NCBI GenBank assembly: GCA_028095445.1 | Contig: JAOHCJ010000002.1 | Span: 1-64,000 of the forward strand | Source of the DNA: Candidatus Pelagibacter sp. | GTDB taxonomy: Bacteria > Pseudomonadota > Alphaproteobacteria > Pelagibacterales > Pelagibacteraceae | Direction: 5' to 3' | Length of the DNA: 64,000 nucleotides | In this document: one piece after another, positions 36,916 to 46,740 of the stretch | How the letters are laid out: every line of letters starts with the position of its first letter | How positions within the stretch are numbered: position 1 is the first letter of the stretch | Program-made: the position numbers and the translations under genes | Notes under the pieces: generated by a model | What the model was told of the DNA's origin: nothing | The model's database searches: none | What the model saw: only the letters and a program-made list of their open reading frames with translations

Positions 36916-37727
36916 TTTTTTGCTATTTCCATTGTTGAGTTGATATATCCTTTCATAGTTCCACAATCTAAATATTTTCCTGAAAACTTGTGTCCTATAA
37001 ATTTTTCATTGTTGTTTATTAATGATTGTATTGCATCAGTGATATGAATTTCACCCCCTTTACCCGGTTTCAGCCTAGATAATTTTTTAAAAATTGTTTT
37101 TGGTAGAATATATCTACCTATTACAGCATTATTAGAAGGAGCAGTTTTAATAGAAGGTTTTTCAATAACTTTTTTAATTATAAAGTTTTTATTATTTATA
37201 TATTTTTTAACATCGTAAATACCCCATCTTGATACATCTTTTTTTTTAACATTTATACTAGCCATTACAGATGATTTAAATTTATGATTAATATTAATCA
37301 TTGATTTTGAACAATTACTATTAATGATTAAATCATCTGGCAATAACATCAAAAAATATTTACTATTAATAAACTTTTTGGTTTTAAGGACTGCATCTCC
37401 GGTACCTAGTGGTTTATTTTGATAAACAAACTTAATCATTTTTCTGTATTTGCAGATCTTATTATATTCAGAAATTATACGAGCATCTTTTTTCTTTATA
37501 ATTAAATCTTTATAAAATTTATCATTATAAAAATATTTTTTTATCATTTCTTTTTTTTTAGATATAATGAAAATTATTTCTTTAATACCAGCATCTATGC
37601 ACTCATCTAATATATATTCTATACCTGGTTTTCCATTAATTGGTAAAAGTTCTTTTGCAAAAACACTTGTTAGAGGGAGAAGTCTAGTACCTAATCCTGC
37701 TAATGGAATTATTGCTTGTTTAATCAT
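36912..37727 (-). CDS. galU: UTP--glucose-1-phosphate uridylyltransferase
   Basis: Makes UDP-glucose from UTP and glucose-1-phosphate. The 271 residues have the nucleotidyltransferase motif IIPLAGLGTRLLPLTSVFAKELLPINGKP. The usual TKxxPKE reads TSVFAKE, a mild change. VYQNKPLGTGDAVL, IEKPSIKTAPSNNAVIGRYIL and GKGGEIHITDAIQ complete the pattern. Its stop overlaps the ugd start by 4 bases; it is divergent from panC. Confidence 0.94.
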   Translation of the reverse strand: MIKQAIIPLAGLGTRLLPLTSVFAKELLPINGKPGIEYILDECIDAGIKEIIFIISKKKEMIKKYFYNDKFYKDLIIKKKDARIISEYNKICKYRKMIKFVYQNKPLGTGDAVLKTKKFINSKYFLMLLPDDLIINSNCSKSMININHKFKSSVMASINVKKKDVSRWGIYDVKKYINNKNFIIKKVIEKPSIKTAPSNNAVIGRYILPKTIFKKLSRLKPGKGGEIHITDAIQSLINNNEKFIGHKFSGKYLDCGTMKGYINSTMEIAKK

Positions 37728-37761
37728 ATAAATGTTTTACTTATTAATATTATTTTTACAA

Positions 37762-38577
37762 ATGAAATTACTAAGACAAATAAATGATTTAAATAAGGCA
37801 ATTAAAAGAAATGAAATGTTGGGATTTGTTCCAACTATGGGTGGTCTACATAAGGGTCATGAAAATTTAATCAAAATATCAAAAAAAAGATGTAAAAAGA
37901 CAATAGTAAGTATCTTTGTTAATCCGACTCAATTTAATGATAAAGATGACTATAAGAAATATCCTAAAAGTCTCAATCAAGATCTTAAGATTCTTAAAAA
38001 ATTAAAAGTTGACTATGTATATCTACCAACAACTAATCAAATCTATAATAAAGTTAGATCTCCAAAAATTTTTTTAAAAAAAAGAGAAAAAATATTATGT
38101 GCCAAATATAGAAAAGGTCATTTTGAAGGCGTCTTAGATGTTATGAACCGTTTTGTAAAGTTACTATCTCCTAAAATAGTTTTTATGGGCGAAAAAGATT
38201 ATCAGCAATTTTTTTTAATTAAAAAACTAATTGAAAAAAGATATTCTACAAAAGTTTTTTTATGCAAAACTATTAGAAGCTCAAATAAAGTAGCTTTATC
38301 AACAAGAAATAAATTGTTAAGTAAAAGCGATCTTAAAATTTGTGGAAGTATTTCTAAAGAAATATTTAATATCAAAAAATTATCTAAATATCGTCCAAAA
38401 AACATAAAGAAATATCTCAAAATCACCAAACAAAAAATAATTAAGAAATTTGATATCGATATTGAATATTTAGAGTGTAGAAATTTAGATAATTTAGGAA
38501 ATAATATAGTTAACAAGCCTTATAAAATTTTTATTGCTTATTATATTAAAAATATAAGACTTATTGATAATTTTTAA
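37762..38577 (+). CDS. panC: Pantothenate synthetase
   Basis: Joins pantoate and beta-alanine with ATP to make vitamin B5. The start at 37762 ([10 protein letters not shown]) fits the family; the earlier Met at 37732 would add ten hydrophobic residues. Landmarks are the nucleotidyl motif [49 protein letters not shown] and the flexible [10 protein letters not shown] loop. It stands alone: no panB or panD in the window. Its stop shares TTAA with convergent mgtE. Confidence 0.94.
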   Translation: MKLLRQINDLNKAIKRNEMLGFVPTMGGLHKGHENLIKISKKRCKKTIVSIFVNPTQFNDKDDYKKYPKSLNQDLKILKKLKVDYVYLPTTNQIYNKVRSPKIFLKKREKILCAKYRKGHFEGVLDVMNRFVKLLSPKIVFMGEKDYQQFFLIKKLIEKRYSTKVFLCKTIRSSNKVALSTRNKLLSKSDLKICGSISKEIFNIKKLSKYRPKNIKKYLKITKQKIIKKFDIDIEYLECRNLDNLGNNIVNKPYKIFIAYYIKNIRLIDNF

Positions 38578-39947
38578 AGTAAATAAGCACTTACACCTAA
38601 AAAAGAAACAAATCCGATAACATCCGTTATTGTAGTAACAAAAACACTAGAAGCAATTGCGGGATCAATGTCCATTTTTTTTAAGGTAATTGGGACTAAA
38701 ATTCCAAAAAGACCTGCTACGACCATAGTCAGAATCATCGATATTGATATAATTAATGAAAGTAAATTATCATCAAACCACAGTTGAACAATTATTGCAC
38801 TAATAATTGCAAAAATAATACCATTTAAGATACCTATATTAAATTCTTTTAAAATATTTCTTCCTAAATTATTTTTAGTAAGATCATTAGTTGCAAGCGT
38901 TCTAACTGTAACAGCTAAAGTTTGCATACCAGCATTTCCGCCCATAGATGCAACAATTGGCATTAAAAAAGCAAGAACTACCATTTGTTCAATTGTAGCA
39001 CCGAATAAACTAATAAACCAAGTGGCTAAAAATGCCGTAAATAGATTTAACAATAACCAATTAAATCTTCTTTTTGTTTTTTTAAATACACCATCAGTTA
39101 TAACTTCATCTCCAACCCCTGCCAATCTTAGTGCATCTTCTTCTGCTTCTTCTTTTAATACTGTAAGTACATCATCATACATAATCATACCAACAAGTTT
39201 ATTAGTTTTATCAACTACTGCAGCAGAATTTAAATTATAGTTTTCAAATAGATTACCCACTTCTTCTTTGTCCATATCCACTGGTATAAACACCTGAGAC
39301 TCAGACATAATTGAAATCATTTTAGATTCTCTTGAAGTGGTTAAAACTTTTGAAGAAGGAACTGTACCAATGGGTTTAAACTCCTCATTGACAATAAAAA
39401 TTTCTAAAAACTCTTCAGGTAAATCTTTATTTTCCCTAAGATAATCTATTGTTTGGCCGACTGACCAATTACTTGGTATTGCCGTAAAATCTCTCTGCAT
39501 TATTCTAGCAGCTGAGTCTTCTGGATAACTTAAACTTTCTAGTAATGCAAAACGATCTTTTGGTGGTAAAGAGCTTAAAATATCATTTTTGTCTTTTTCA
39601 TCAACATTTTCTAGTATTGCTATAGCATCATCAGACTCAAGATTTTTTAAAATTGTAACTATTGAGTCTGATGATAAATAGTTAATGATTTCAGATTGAA
39701 TAGACTCATTAAGCTCTATAAATACCTCAGGATCAATATTAAAATTATTAAGTTTTATTAAACTTTCTCTTTCATTTTGTGAAAGATGTTCAATTATATC
39801 AGCAGCATCTGCTGGATGCATTTCTTTAAAAGAATTAGTAATAAACAGAGCATCATTATTGGCAATTTTCGATGTAACAATTTTGATGTATTCTTTATTA
39901 AACTCAAAATTTACTTTTTTATCTTTTATTTTTTTTGTTAAAGACAT
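38574..39947 (-). CDS. mgtE: Magnesium transporter MgtE
   Basis: Mg2+-gated channel. The 457 residues comprise an N-terminal helical MgtE_N domain (about 20-135, [35 protein letters not shown]). A CBS pair follows (about 140-265, [33 protein letters not shown]), then a five-helix pore domain with [22 protein letters not shown], the ion-selectivity region. The acidic cytosolic domains sense Mg2+. It is a single-gene unit, divergent from lipB (61-base gap) and convergent with panC. Confidence 0.96.
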   Translation of the reverse strand: MSLTKKIKDKKVNFEFNKEYIKIVTSKIANNDALFITNSFKEMHPADAADIIEHLSQNERESLIKLNNFNIDPEVFIELNESIQSEIINYLSSDSIVTILKNLESDDAIAILENVDEKDKNDILSSLPPKDRFALLESLSYPEDSAARIMQRDFTAIPSNWSVGQTIDYLRENKDLPEEFLEIFIVNEEFKPIGTVPSSKVLTTSRESKMISIMSESQVFIPVDMDKEEVGNLFENYNLNSAAVVDKTNKLVGMIMYDDVLTVLKEEAEEDALRLAGVGDEVITDGVFKKTKRRFNWLLLNLFTAFLATWFISLFGATIEQMVVLAFLMPIVASMGGNAGMQTLAVTVRTLATNDLTKNNLGRNILKEFNIGILNGIIFAIISAIIVQLWFDDNLLSLIISISMILTMVVAGLFGILVPITLKKMDIDPAIASSVFVTTITDVIGFVSFLGVSAYLL

Positions 39948-39982
39948 AAATTTACCTATAATTCAATTTTGAACTATTAATG

Positions 39983-39988
39983 TATAAT
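39983..39988 (+). promoter_or_regulatory. Candidate -10 element for lipB
   Basis: A perfect TATAAT preceded by TG, 21 bases before the lipB ATG, in the only intergenic space between divergent mgtE and lipB. No convincing -35 hexamer is present. The TG-TATAAT combination recurs before hemB. Confidence 0.38.
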
Positions 39989-40008
39989 GAGAATAATACA
40001 ATTTATTA

Positions 40009-40629
40009 ATGAACATAGAAATTAAAAAGTCAATAAAACCGGTAAAATATAAAGATGCAATTAAATTACTTGAAGAAAGATTACAAGATATCAATAATAA
40101 ACAAAAAAAGGATTTAATTTGGATTCTAGAACATGAAGAAATTTATACAGCAGGAACTAGTTATAACAAAAATGAAATCCTAAATAAAGATATTAATATA
40201 ACTGAAACTAATCGAGGTGGAAAAATTACCTATCATGGTCCAGGGCAAATCATTTGCTATTTTGTAATAGATCTTAAAAAAAGAAAAAAAGACATTAGAA
40301 AATTTATATCTGTAATTGAAAAAACTATTATTGAAAGTTTATCGGAATTTAATATTAAATCATTTGGAGACCCAGAAAATATTGGGATATGGCATGATCA
40401 CAAAAATGAAGTTAAAAAAATAGCAGCTATAGGAGTACGGGTTAGTAAATGGATTGCATATCACGGATTTGCAATTAATGTGAACAACGATTTGAATAAA
40501 TATAAAAATATCATACCTTGTGGAATAACTGATAAAGGCATTACAAATCTTTCAGAAATTAAAGATATTAATTATAAAAATTTAAGCGATATAATTATAA
40601 AAAACTTTACTAAGAACTTGCAAAGTTAA
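40009..40629 (+). CDS. lipB: Octanoyltransferase LipB
   Basis: Transfers octanoyl groups from ACP to lipoate-dependent enzymes. The 206 residues carry the signature [22 protein letters not shown] and the catalytic lysine/cysteine pair: lysine in [19 protein letters not shown], cysteine in [12 protein letters not shown]. It serves pyruvate and 2-oxoglutarate dehydrogenases and glycine cleavage. The 3' end overlaps the convergent pseudouridine synthase gene by 20 bases, so transcripts of the two are complementary there. Confidence 0.96.
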   Translation: MNIEIKKSIKPVKYKDAIKLLEERLQDINNKQKKDLIWILEHEEIYTAGTSYNKNEILNKDINITETNRGGKITYHGPGQIICYFVIDLKKRKKDIRKFISVIEKTIIESLSEFNIKSFGDPENIGIWHDHKNEVKKIAAIGVRVSKWIAYHGFAINVNNDLNKYKNIIPCGITDKGITNLSEIKDINYKNLSDIIIKNFTKNLQS

Positions 40630-41524
40630 GTCTTTTGGTTTTTAACAACTTTTTAAAATAATCAGGTAATAACGCTGTGTAAGTATATTTTTTATCATTA
40701 ATCATAAATTTAATTTGGTAAGAGTGAAGCATTAAATTTTTATTTATAGCTTTATCAGTGTTATTAAACTTATATTTTTGATCACCATAAATTGGACAGC
40801 CTTCTGCATAAAGTTGTTTACGTAACTGATGTTTTCTTCCAGTTATTGGTTTCATTTCAACAAGACTACATATAGAATTTTTATCAATCACTCTGTAAAT
40901 AGTTTTAGCTTTTTCAATTATTTTTTTGTCATTATCATATCTAGTTAAGTCATCATTCCATTCACCTGAGTCTTTTGGTAGCTCACCATGGCATATCGCT
41001 AAATATGTTTTGTGAACTTTTCTTAATCTAAATAATGAAGTTAGTAATTGAGCCGACTCCCTATGTTTAGCCATAATAAAAACTCCAGAAGTATCTTTAT
41101 CCAATCTATGAACAGAAAAAGGTTTTGTATTTTGAAAAATTTCACTACGGGCAAAAATATCTACTAAATTTTTTTTTGACTTTGTACCTCCTTGAACAGA
41201 AATACCTGAGCTTTTATTCAATACTATGAAATCATCATTATTGTCTATTATTAAATCCTCATTTTTTTTAATTATTTCTTCAGAAGGTTTAAACTTAACT
41301 GTTTTTTGAATTATAGTTTCTTTAAAATCAAAGTTAAATAAATTGATAACATCTCCTGTTTTTACTTTATGAGAGCTTTTTATCTTTTTATTATTAAGCT
41401 TAACTTTTCCATTTTTTAAACTTTTTTCAATTAGCCCTTGTGGAAAATTACCAAGATTATTTCTTATCCATCTATCAATACGCATATTGCTAAACGTTGA
41501 GTCAACGTTAAATGACTTTTTCAT
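40610..41524 (-). CDS. rluC: RluA-family 23S rRNA pseudouridine synthase (RluC-like)
   Basis: Isomerises uridines in 23S rRNA. The 304 residues start with an S4 RNA-binding domain (about 12-75, [30 protein letters not shown]). The catalytic domain contains the aspartate motif [18 protein letters not shown], followed by [10 protein letters not shown] and [15 protein letters not shown]. The S4-plus-RluA layout and the 304-residue length suit RluC or RluD; I favour RluC but cannot separate them. It lies just downstream of rplQ, possibly read through from the alpha operon. Confidence 0.88.
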   Translation of the reverse strand: MKKSFNVDSTFSNMRIDRWIRNNLGNFPQGLIEKSLKNGKVKLNNKKIKSSHKVKTGDVINLFNFDFKETIIQKTVKFKPSEEIIKKNEDLIIDNNDDFIVLNKSSGISVQGGTKSKKNLVDIFARSEIFQNTKPFSVHRLDKDTSGVFIMAKHRESAQLLTSLFRLRKVHKTYLAICHGELPKDSGEWNDDLTRYDNDKKIIEKAKTIYRVIDKNSICSLVEMKPITGRKHQLRKQLYAEGCPIYGDQKYKFNNTDKAINKNLMLHSYQIKFMINDKKYTYTALLPDYFKKLLKTKRLNFASS

Positions 41525-41548
41525 GGTGATGTAATTTTATATAAAAAA

Positions 41549-41986
41549 TTAAGCAGTAGCTATTTTTTTTTCTTCTTTTTTATCTTTTATAGGATCTTTT
41601 TTCTTTCTATCCACTTTTTTTGCTTCTACATCACGGTCTACAAATTCTATTACTGCCATAGGCGCATTGTCACCATATCTAAATCCTGCTTTGATAATTC
41701 TCGTGTATCCACCGTTTCTTTTTTCATATCTTTTAGATAAGGTTTTTTTCACTTTATTAGTAGAAGTAATATCCTGTAACTTGGACATTAATGTTTTTGT
41801 AGTTAGTAAAGTTTCTTTTTTACCTAATGTAATAATCTTATCTGCTTGAGGTTTTAAAAATTTAGCTTTAGGTAAAGTCGTAGTAATCTGTTCATACTTA
41901 ATTAAAGAATTTAACATATTCTTTAACAGTGCTTTTCTATGTTCTGATGTTCTATTGAGCTTTTTGTTAGCCATTCCATGTCTCAT
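41549..41986 (-). CDS. rplQ: Large ribosomal subunit protein bL17
   Basis: Protein of the 50S subunit near the exit tunnel. The 145 residues include the family N-terminus LNRTSEHRKALLKNMLNSLIKYEQITTTLPKAK and the C-terminal GDNAPMAVIEFVDRD. A Lys/Glu-rich tail of about 25 residues is added after it. Last gene of the alpha operon; its start shares one base with the rpoA stop. Confidence 0.97.
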   Translation of the reverse strand: MRHGMANKKLNRTSEHRKALLKNMLNSLIKYEQITTTLPKAKFLKPQADKIITLGKKETLLTTKTLMSKLQDITSTNKVKKTLSKRYEKRNGGYTRIIKAGFRYGDNAPMAVIEFVDRDVEAKKVDRKKKDPIKDKKEEKKIATA

Positions 41987-43014
41987 TAGATTTGCTCCTC
42001 TAACTTTTTAGACATTTCTGCTATATTATCTGGTGGCCAATTTGGTATTTCCATACCAAGATATAATGACATTCCAGTTAAAACCTCTTTAATTTCATTG
42101 AGTGATTTTCTACCAAAATTTGGTGTTCTAAGCATCTCTCCCTCTGATTTTTGAACAAGATCTCCTATGTAAATAATATTATCATTTTTTAAACAATTCA
42201 TTGAACGAACTGACAATTCTAATTCATCGACTTTTCTTAATAAATTTTTATTAAATTCCGGTTCAGATGAAACTTCTTTTATCGGTGCTTCTACTGGTTC
42301 GTCAAAATTAACAAACATATTAAGTTGATCTTGAAAAATTCTAGCAGAATAAGCTACTGCATCTTCAGCAGAAATCGAACCGTTTGTCTCAACTTCCATT
42401 ATTAATTTATCATAATCCAAAGCTTTACCTTCCCTAGCTGTACTTATTGAGTACGATACTTTTTTTACAGGACTATATAAAGAGTCTATTGCTATCAATC
42501 CTAAAGGTGGCTCTTCAGGTTTATTCATTACTGCTGGGACATAACCTTTTCCAGTCCCCACATTCATTTCCATATGAAAATGAGTATTTTCATCTAAATT
42601 ACAAATAACTAAATCTGGATTTAATATTTCAATATCTGTAACAGGAGCTATATCAGAAGCTTTAATTTCACCAGGACCTTTGGCATCTAAAACTAATTTT
42701 TTTGTTACATCAGTTGAAGATTTTAATGCTAGAGATTTAACATTTAATACAATATCAGTTACATCTTCTCTTACACCTTTGATTGATGTAAATTCATGTA
42801 AGACACCATCTATTTGTATTGATGTTACTGCTGCACCTCTGATAGATGATAGTAGAATTCTTCTAAGTGAATTTCCTAGAGTAAGCCCATAACCTTTTTC
42901 TAATGGTTCGGCAACAATTTTGGCGTGAGATTTATCCTCACTAATTGTTACATCTAATTGTGCAGGTTTAATTAATGCTTTCCAGTTTTTAGCATTTACA
43001 TTTAAACTTTCCAT
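41986..43014 (-). CDS. rpoA: RNA polymerase alpha subunit
   Basis: Scaffold for RNA polymerase assembly and target of activators. The 342 residues comprise the N-terminal dimerisation domain ([40 protein letters not shown]) and, after a linker near 240, the C-terminal domain binding UP elements ([37 protein letters not shown] with ML for LL). Co-transcribed with rpsM, rpsK and rplQ. Confidence 0.98.
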   Translation of the reverse strand: MESLNVNAKNWKALIKPAQLDVTISEDKSHAKIVAEPLEKGYGLTLGNSLRRILLSSIRGAAVTSIQIDGVLHEFTSIKGVREDVTDIVLNVKSLALKSSTDVTKKLVLDAKGPGEIKASDIAPVTDIEILNPDLVICNLDENTHFHMEMNVGTGKGYVPAVMNKPEEPPLGLIAIDSLYSPVKKVSYSISTAREGKALDYDKLIMEVETNGSISAEDAVAYSARIFQDQLNMFVNFDEPVEAPIKEVSSEPEFNKNLLRKVDELELSVRSMNCLKNDNIIYIGDLVQKSEGEMLRTPNFGRKSLNEIKEVLTGMSLYLGMEIPNWPPDNIAEMSKKLEEQI

Positions 43015-43017
43015 TTA

Positions 43018-43470
43018 CTAAACTCTCCTTTTTTTTGGTGGTCTTACGCCGTTATGTGGCATTGGTGTTGTATCTTTAATTGAAAGAATTTTAAATCCTC
43101 GTGCTTGTAAAGCTCTTAATGCAGTTTCTCTACCTGAGCCAGGTCCTTTTACTTCAACTGATAAAGTTTTCATTCCAAATTCCAAAGCTTTTGATGCTGC
43201 AGCATCGGCTGCTATTTGTGCTGCATAAGGAGTAGATTTTCTTGAACCTTTAAAACCTTTTTGACCTGAAGATGCCCAAGATATAACATTTCCATTAGTA
43301 TCAGCTATTGAAATTATTGTGTTGTTAAATGTAGACTGAACATAAGCTATACCATTAAGAATATTTTTTTTTACTTTCTTCTTTTTAGAATAAGTGCTTT
43401 TTTTAGATTTTTTATCTACTTTTTTTTCAACAATAGATTCTTTATTTTCAACTTTATCAACTTTAGCCAT
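43018..43470 (-). CDS. rpsK: Small ribosomal subunit protein uS11, with basic N-terminal extension
   Basis: Platform protein of the 30S subunit. The core (from about residue 38, [30 protein letters not shown] to PPKKRRV) is complete. It is preceded by a Lys/Glu-rich extension of roughly 25 residues, giving 150 rather than about 129. No internal Met offers a shorter start near the core. Second gene of the alpha operon, 5 bases after rpsM. Confidence 0.96.
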   Translation of the reverse strand: MAKVDKVENKESIVEKKVDKKSKKSTYSKKKKVKKNILNGIAYVQSTFNNTIISIADTNGNVISWASSGQKGFKGSRKSTPYAAQIAADAAASKALEFGMKTLSVEVKGPGSGRETALRALQARGFKILSIKDTTPMPHNGVRPPKKRRV

Positions 43471-43475
43471 AATTT

Positions 43476-43859
43476 TTACTTTTTTAGTGGTGTTAATTTT
43501 TTGCCTGCAATTGCAATAGCCTTACCTTTTCTTGTTCTTGCATTGCATCTTGTTCTTTGTCCTCTTACAGGTAATTTTTTTCTATGTCTTGACCCTCTGT
43601 AGCATGCAAGATCAATCAGTCTTTTAATTGTTAAAGAATAATCTCTTCTTAAATCTCCTTCAACTTTAAAATTTTCATCAATATATTCTCTAATTTTTAA
43701 AATATCATCATCTGTTAGTTCATTGATTCTTTTTTTTTTAGGAATTTCTAAAGAAGAACAAATCTGATTAGAAAACTTATCTCCAATACCATAGATATAC
43801 GTTAGACCTATGTGAACAAGTTTATTTTGGGGGATATTTACACCTGCTATACGAGCCAT
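43476..43859 (-). CDS. rpsM: Small ribosomal subunit protein uS13
   Basis: Head protein of the 30S subunit contacting the P-site tRNA. The 127 residues run from [25 protein letters not shown] to [29 protein letters not shown]. First gene of the alpha operon, preceded by a 55-base gap holding a good promoter candidate. No rpmJ gene lies between secY and rpsM, though it does in many other bacteria. Confidence 0.98.
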   Translation of the reverse strand: MARIAGVNIPQNKLVHIGLTYIYGIGDKFSNQICSSLEIPKKKRINELTDDDILKIREYIDENFKVEGDLRRDYSLTIKRLIDLACYRGSRHRKKLPVRGQRTRCNARTRKGKAIAIAGKKLTPLKK

Positions 43860-43882
43860 ATTTTTGAGATTAATTTTAGCCT

Positions 43883-43910
43883 TTTATATAAGAAGATGTT
43901 CTAAAGTCAA
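43883..43910 (-). promoter_or_regulatory. Candidate promoter of the rpsM-rpsK-rpoA-rplQ (alpha) operon
   Basis: On the minus strand TTGACT (43905-43910) and TATAAA (43883-43888) are spaced by 16 bases; each matches five of six consensus positions. It sits in the only sizeable gap (55 bases, between adk and rpsM) of a 13.5-kb ribosomal gene run, with a predicted leader of about 17 bases. It would let the alpha operon be expressed independently of the upstream spc genes. Confidence 0.58.
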
Positions 43911-43914
43911 TGTC

Positions 43915-44478
43915 TTAAACCTCAAGAATATCATTGATTTTGCTTGTTATTTGACCAATTTCTAAAGTTCCATCAATTTCATAAAAATTTAAATTTTTAG
44001 AATAGAAATCTAAGACTGGTCTGGTTGTTTCCATGTAAGTATCATACCTTTTAAGAATAGTGTTTGAATCATCATCCAACCTTTTTTCTAAAATTTTTCT
44101 TTTCTCAATTCTTTTTATAATTGTGTCTTTATTTACATTAAGAAAAAAAATAAAATCTATTTTTTGTTTAGAGCCATCTAGTAACAAATCTAAATTTTTA
44201 GCCTGGCTTAACGATCTAGGATAACCATCAAATATTAATTTATTCTTTTTTTGAGGATCAAACAAAATATTTTTTATAAGATTATTTACTATGTCATCAT
44301 TAACAAATTTTCCTTCATTCATGTTATTAATTATCTTTTTTCCAATTTCTGAATCTTTTTCTATTTCATCTCTTAACATGTCACCAGTTGATATTTGAAA
44401 ACAATTCAATTTCTTAACTAAATACCTAGACTGCGTTCCCTTTCCTGCTCCTGGAGGGCCAAATAAAATAATATTCAC
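43915..44478 (-). CDS. adk: Adenylate kinase (short-LID form)
   Basis: Interconverts ATP + AMP and 2 ADP. The 187 residues start with the P-loop ILFGPPGAGKGTQS, then the AMP-site ISTGDMLRDEI and LIFDGYPRSLSQA. The LID is short (RKILEKRLDDDSNTILKRYDTY) without the cysteine-rich zinc insertion, as in many alphaproteobacteria. It lies 4 bases after secY; adk downstream of secY is a common arrangement. Confidence 0.97.
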   Translation of the reverse strand: MNIILFGPPGAGKGTQSRYLVKKLNCFQISTGDMLRDEIEKDSEIGKKIINNMNEGKFVNDDIVNNLIKNILFDPQKKNKLIFDGYPRSLSQAKNLDLLLDGSKQKIDFIFFLNVNKDTIIKRIEKRKILEKRLDDDSNTILKRYDTYMETTRPVLDFYSKNLNFYEIDGTLEIGQITSKINDILEV

Positions 44479-44482
44479 GTTG

Positions 44483-45763
44483 TTACTTACCGAATTTAGT
44501 TTTTTTGATTAATTGCTCATATTGAGAACTCATTAATCTAGTTTGAATTTGAGTAACAGTATCAATTGCAACTACCACAACAATTAAAATTGACGTTCCA
44601 CCAAGATAAAATGGTATAGGATAATTTGCAATTAAAAATTCTGGCATTAAACATACTAGAGTTAAATAAAGCGCACCAATTGTTGTTAGCTTTGTCACAA
44701 TATTCTCAATGTATAAAGCAGTATTCTCTCCGGGTCTAATTCCAGGTACAAAACCTCCATACTTTCTTAAATTATCAGCAGTCTCTACTGGATTAAAAGT
44801 TATAGATGTATAAAAAAAAGTAAAAAATATTATTCCTGAAGCATATAATAGCATGTAAAGAGGCTGACCCTGTGTAAAAAAAGAACTTATATTTAAAAAT
44901 GTATCATTGTCAGAAAAATTAAAATTAGAAAAAGTTACCGGTAGCAATAATAATGCTGAAGCAAAAATAGCAGGAATTACACCTGCTTGATTTATTTTTA
45001 GTGGTAAATGAGAAGACTCACCACCATACATTTTATTACCCATTTGTCTTTTTGGATAATTAATAAGAATTTTTCTTAAAGCTCTTTCCATAAAAACTAT
45101 AAATAAAATAGTTGCAATCAATAAAACAAAAATTGCAATTATCATTATTGTAGATACTGCTCCAGTTCTTCCAAGCTCAAAAGTTGTTACCAACGCCCTA
45201 GGTATTTCTGCAACAATTCCAGCAAAAATAATTAAAGAAATACCATTACCAATACCTCTTTGAGTTATCTGTTCACCCAGCCACATTAAAAACATTGTTC
45301 CAGCCACTATAGTAGTCACTGTAGTAATTTTAAAAAACATTCCTGGGTTAATTACTAAATCTGGAGACGATTCAAGACCCATGGACAATCCATAGCCTTG
45401 AACTGTTGCTAACATAACGGTTCCATATCTTGTTATTTGTGTAATTTTAGCTCTTCCTACTTCACCCTGAGCTTTTAGATGTTTGAAGTAATCAGATACT
45501 CCTGTCAATAACTGAACAATGATAGAAGAAGAAATATATGGCATTATACCAAGTGCAAATATAGCCATTCTACTCACGGCCCCTCCAGCAAAAACATTAA
45601 ACATTCCAAGCAAGCCTTTTTGATTGCCACTCATCATTACTTGTAATTGTTCTGGATCAATTCCTGGTAGAGGAACAAAAGTTCCAAATCTATAAACAGC
45701 CAATATGAAGATTGTAAATATTATACGATTTTTAAGATCATTAGTTTGAGAAGATGAACTCAT
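44483..45763 (-). CDS. secY: Protein translocase subunit SecY
   Basis: Central channel of the Sec translocon in the inner membrane. The 426 residues have ten membrane helices. Recognisable parts are LPGIDPEQLQVM and FNVFAGGAVSRMAIFALGIMPYISSSIIVQLL in the plug region, and the cytosolic loop GFVPGIRPGENTALYIENIVTKLT near the C-terminus. It would export the signal-peptide proteins of this window. It follows rplO by 10 bases. Confidence 0.98.
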   Translation of the reverse strand: MSSSSQTNDLKNRIIFTIFILAVYRFGTFVPLPGIDPEQLQVMMSGNQKGLLGMFNVFAGGAVSRMAIFALGIMPYISSSIIVQLLTGVSDYFKHLKAQGEVGRAKITQITRYGTVMLATVQGYGLSMGLESSPDLVINPGMFFKITTVTTIVAGTMFLMWLGEQITQRGIGNGISLIIFAGIVAEIPRALVTTFELGRTGAVSTIMIIAIFVLLIATILFIVFMERALRKILINYPKRQMGNKMYGGESSHLPLKINQAGVIPAIFASALLLLPVTFSNFNFSDNDTFLNISSFFTQGQPLYMLLYASGIIFFTFFYTSITFNPVETADNLRKYGGFVPGIRPGENTALYIENIVTKLTTIGALYLTLVCLMPEFLIANYPIPFYLGGTSILIVVVVAIDTVTQIQTRLMSSQYEQLIKKTKFGK

Positions 45764-45773
45764 AATATCTTAA

Positions 45774-46226
45774 TTATTTTTTTAACTGTACTGTACTGCC
45801 AGCTGTCTCTAGTTTTTTAATTGCTGATTTTGATATCAAATCAGCTTCTATGTTTACTTTTTCTTTAACATCACCTGTACCTAGAATTTTTAATTTTTGA
45901 GAATTTTTATTTATCAATTTTAGTTTTTTAAAAAGTTCTATATTTATTTTATCAGTTGCTTTAATAGTTTTTTCATCGATAAACGATTGAATTTTGTCTA
46001 AGTTCATTATTGCAATATTAATTTTTCCAAATGAGTTGAATCCTCTTTTTGGTAATCTTCTGTATAAAGGCATTTGACCACCTTCAAATGCTTTAATGGC
46101 TACACCGGATCTTGATTTTTGACCTTTAACTCCTCTACCCGAGGTTTTCCCTTTTCCTGATCCGATTCCTCTTCCAACTCTAAGTTTAGTTTTAGTAACT
46201 TTTCCTGTAGTATTTAATGTGCTCAT
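45774..46226 (-). CDS. rplO: Large ribosomal subunit protein uL15
   Basis: Late-assembling 50S protein. The 150 residues show the Gly/Lys-rich N-terminus (RVGRGIGSGKGKTSGRGVKGQKSRSG, FEGGQMPLYRRLPKRGF) and the C-terminal ISKSAIKKLETAGSTVQL. Its start overlaps the rpsE stop by one base; the usual rpmD gene (uL30) between them is missing. Confidence 0.97.
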   Translation of the reverse strand: MSTLNTTGKVTKTKLRVGRGIGSGKGKTSGRGVKGQKSRSGVAIKAFEGGQMPLYRRLPKRGFNSFGKINIAIMNLDKIQSFIDEKTIKATDKINIELFKKLKLINKNSQKLKILGTGDVKEKVNIEADLISKSAIKKLETAGSTVQLKK

Positions 46227-46738
46227 TATCCTCTTTTTTCAATTACTTCAGAAATTTTTTTATTTCTAATTGTTGATATATGTTTTGGTGAATTTTGTTT
46301 AGATAATGCTTTCATTGTCGCTCTAATCATATTGTGTGGGTTAGATGTTCCCATTGATTTAGCAACAATATCCTTAATACCCAGTACTTCGCAGACAGCT
46401 CTAACTGGGCCACCAGCAATAATCCCAGTCCCTTTTGAGGCGGCTCTTAAAACTATTTTTCCAGCGCCATCTTTTGCATAAACATCATGGTGTATTGTTC
46501 TTCCTTCTCTTAAAGGTATATGGATTAATTTTCTTCGAGCTGTTTCATTCGCTTTTTTTATCGCATCAGGAACTTGTTTTGCTTTAGCGTGAGCTATTCC
46601 AATCTTCCCAGCTTGATTACCGACAACTACTAGTGCTGAAAAACCAAACCTACGACCACCTTTGACCACTTTTGTAATTCTATTAATGTGTACTAATTTT
46701 TCTAAAATATCATCATTTTTTTTATCTTTAAAGTCCAT
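46226..46738 (-). CDS. rpsE: Small ribosomal subunit protein uS5
   Basis: Fidelity protein of the 30S subunit. The 170 residues include VKGGRRFGFSALVVVGNQAGKIGIAHAKAKQVPDAI and the C-terminal GGPVRAVCEVLGIKDIVAKSMGTSNPHNMIRAT. It lies in spc-operon order after rplR, and directly joins rplO. Confidence 0.98.
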   Translation of the reverse strand: MDFKDKKNDDILEKLVHINRITKVVKGGRRFGFSALVVVGNQAGKIGIAHAKAKQVPDAIKKANETARRKLIHIPLREGRTIHHDVYAKDGAGKIVLRAASKGTGIIAGGPVRAVCEVLGIKDIVAKSMGTSNPHNMIRATMKALSKQNSPKHISTIRNKKISEVIEKRG

Positions 46739-46740
46739 AA

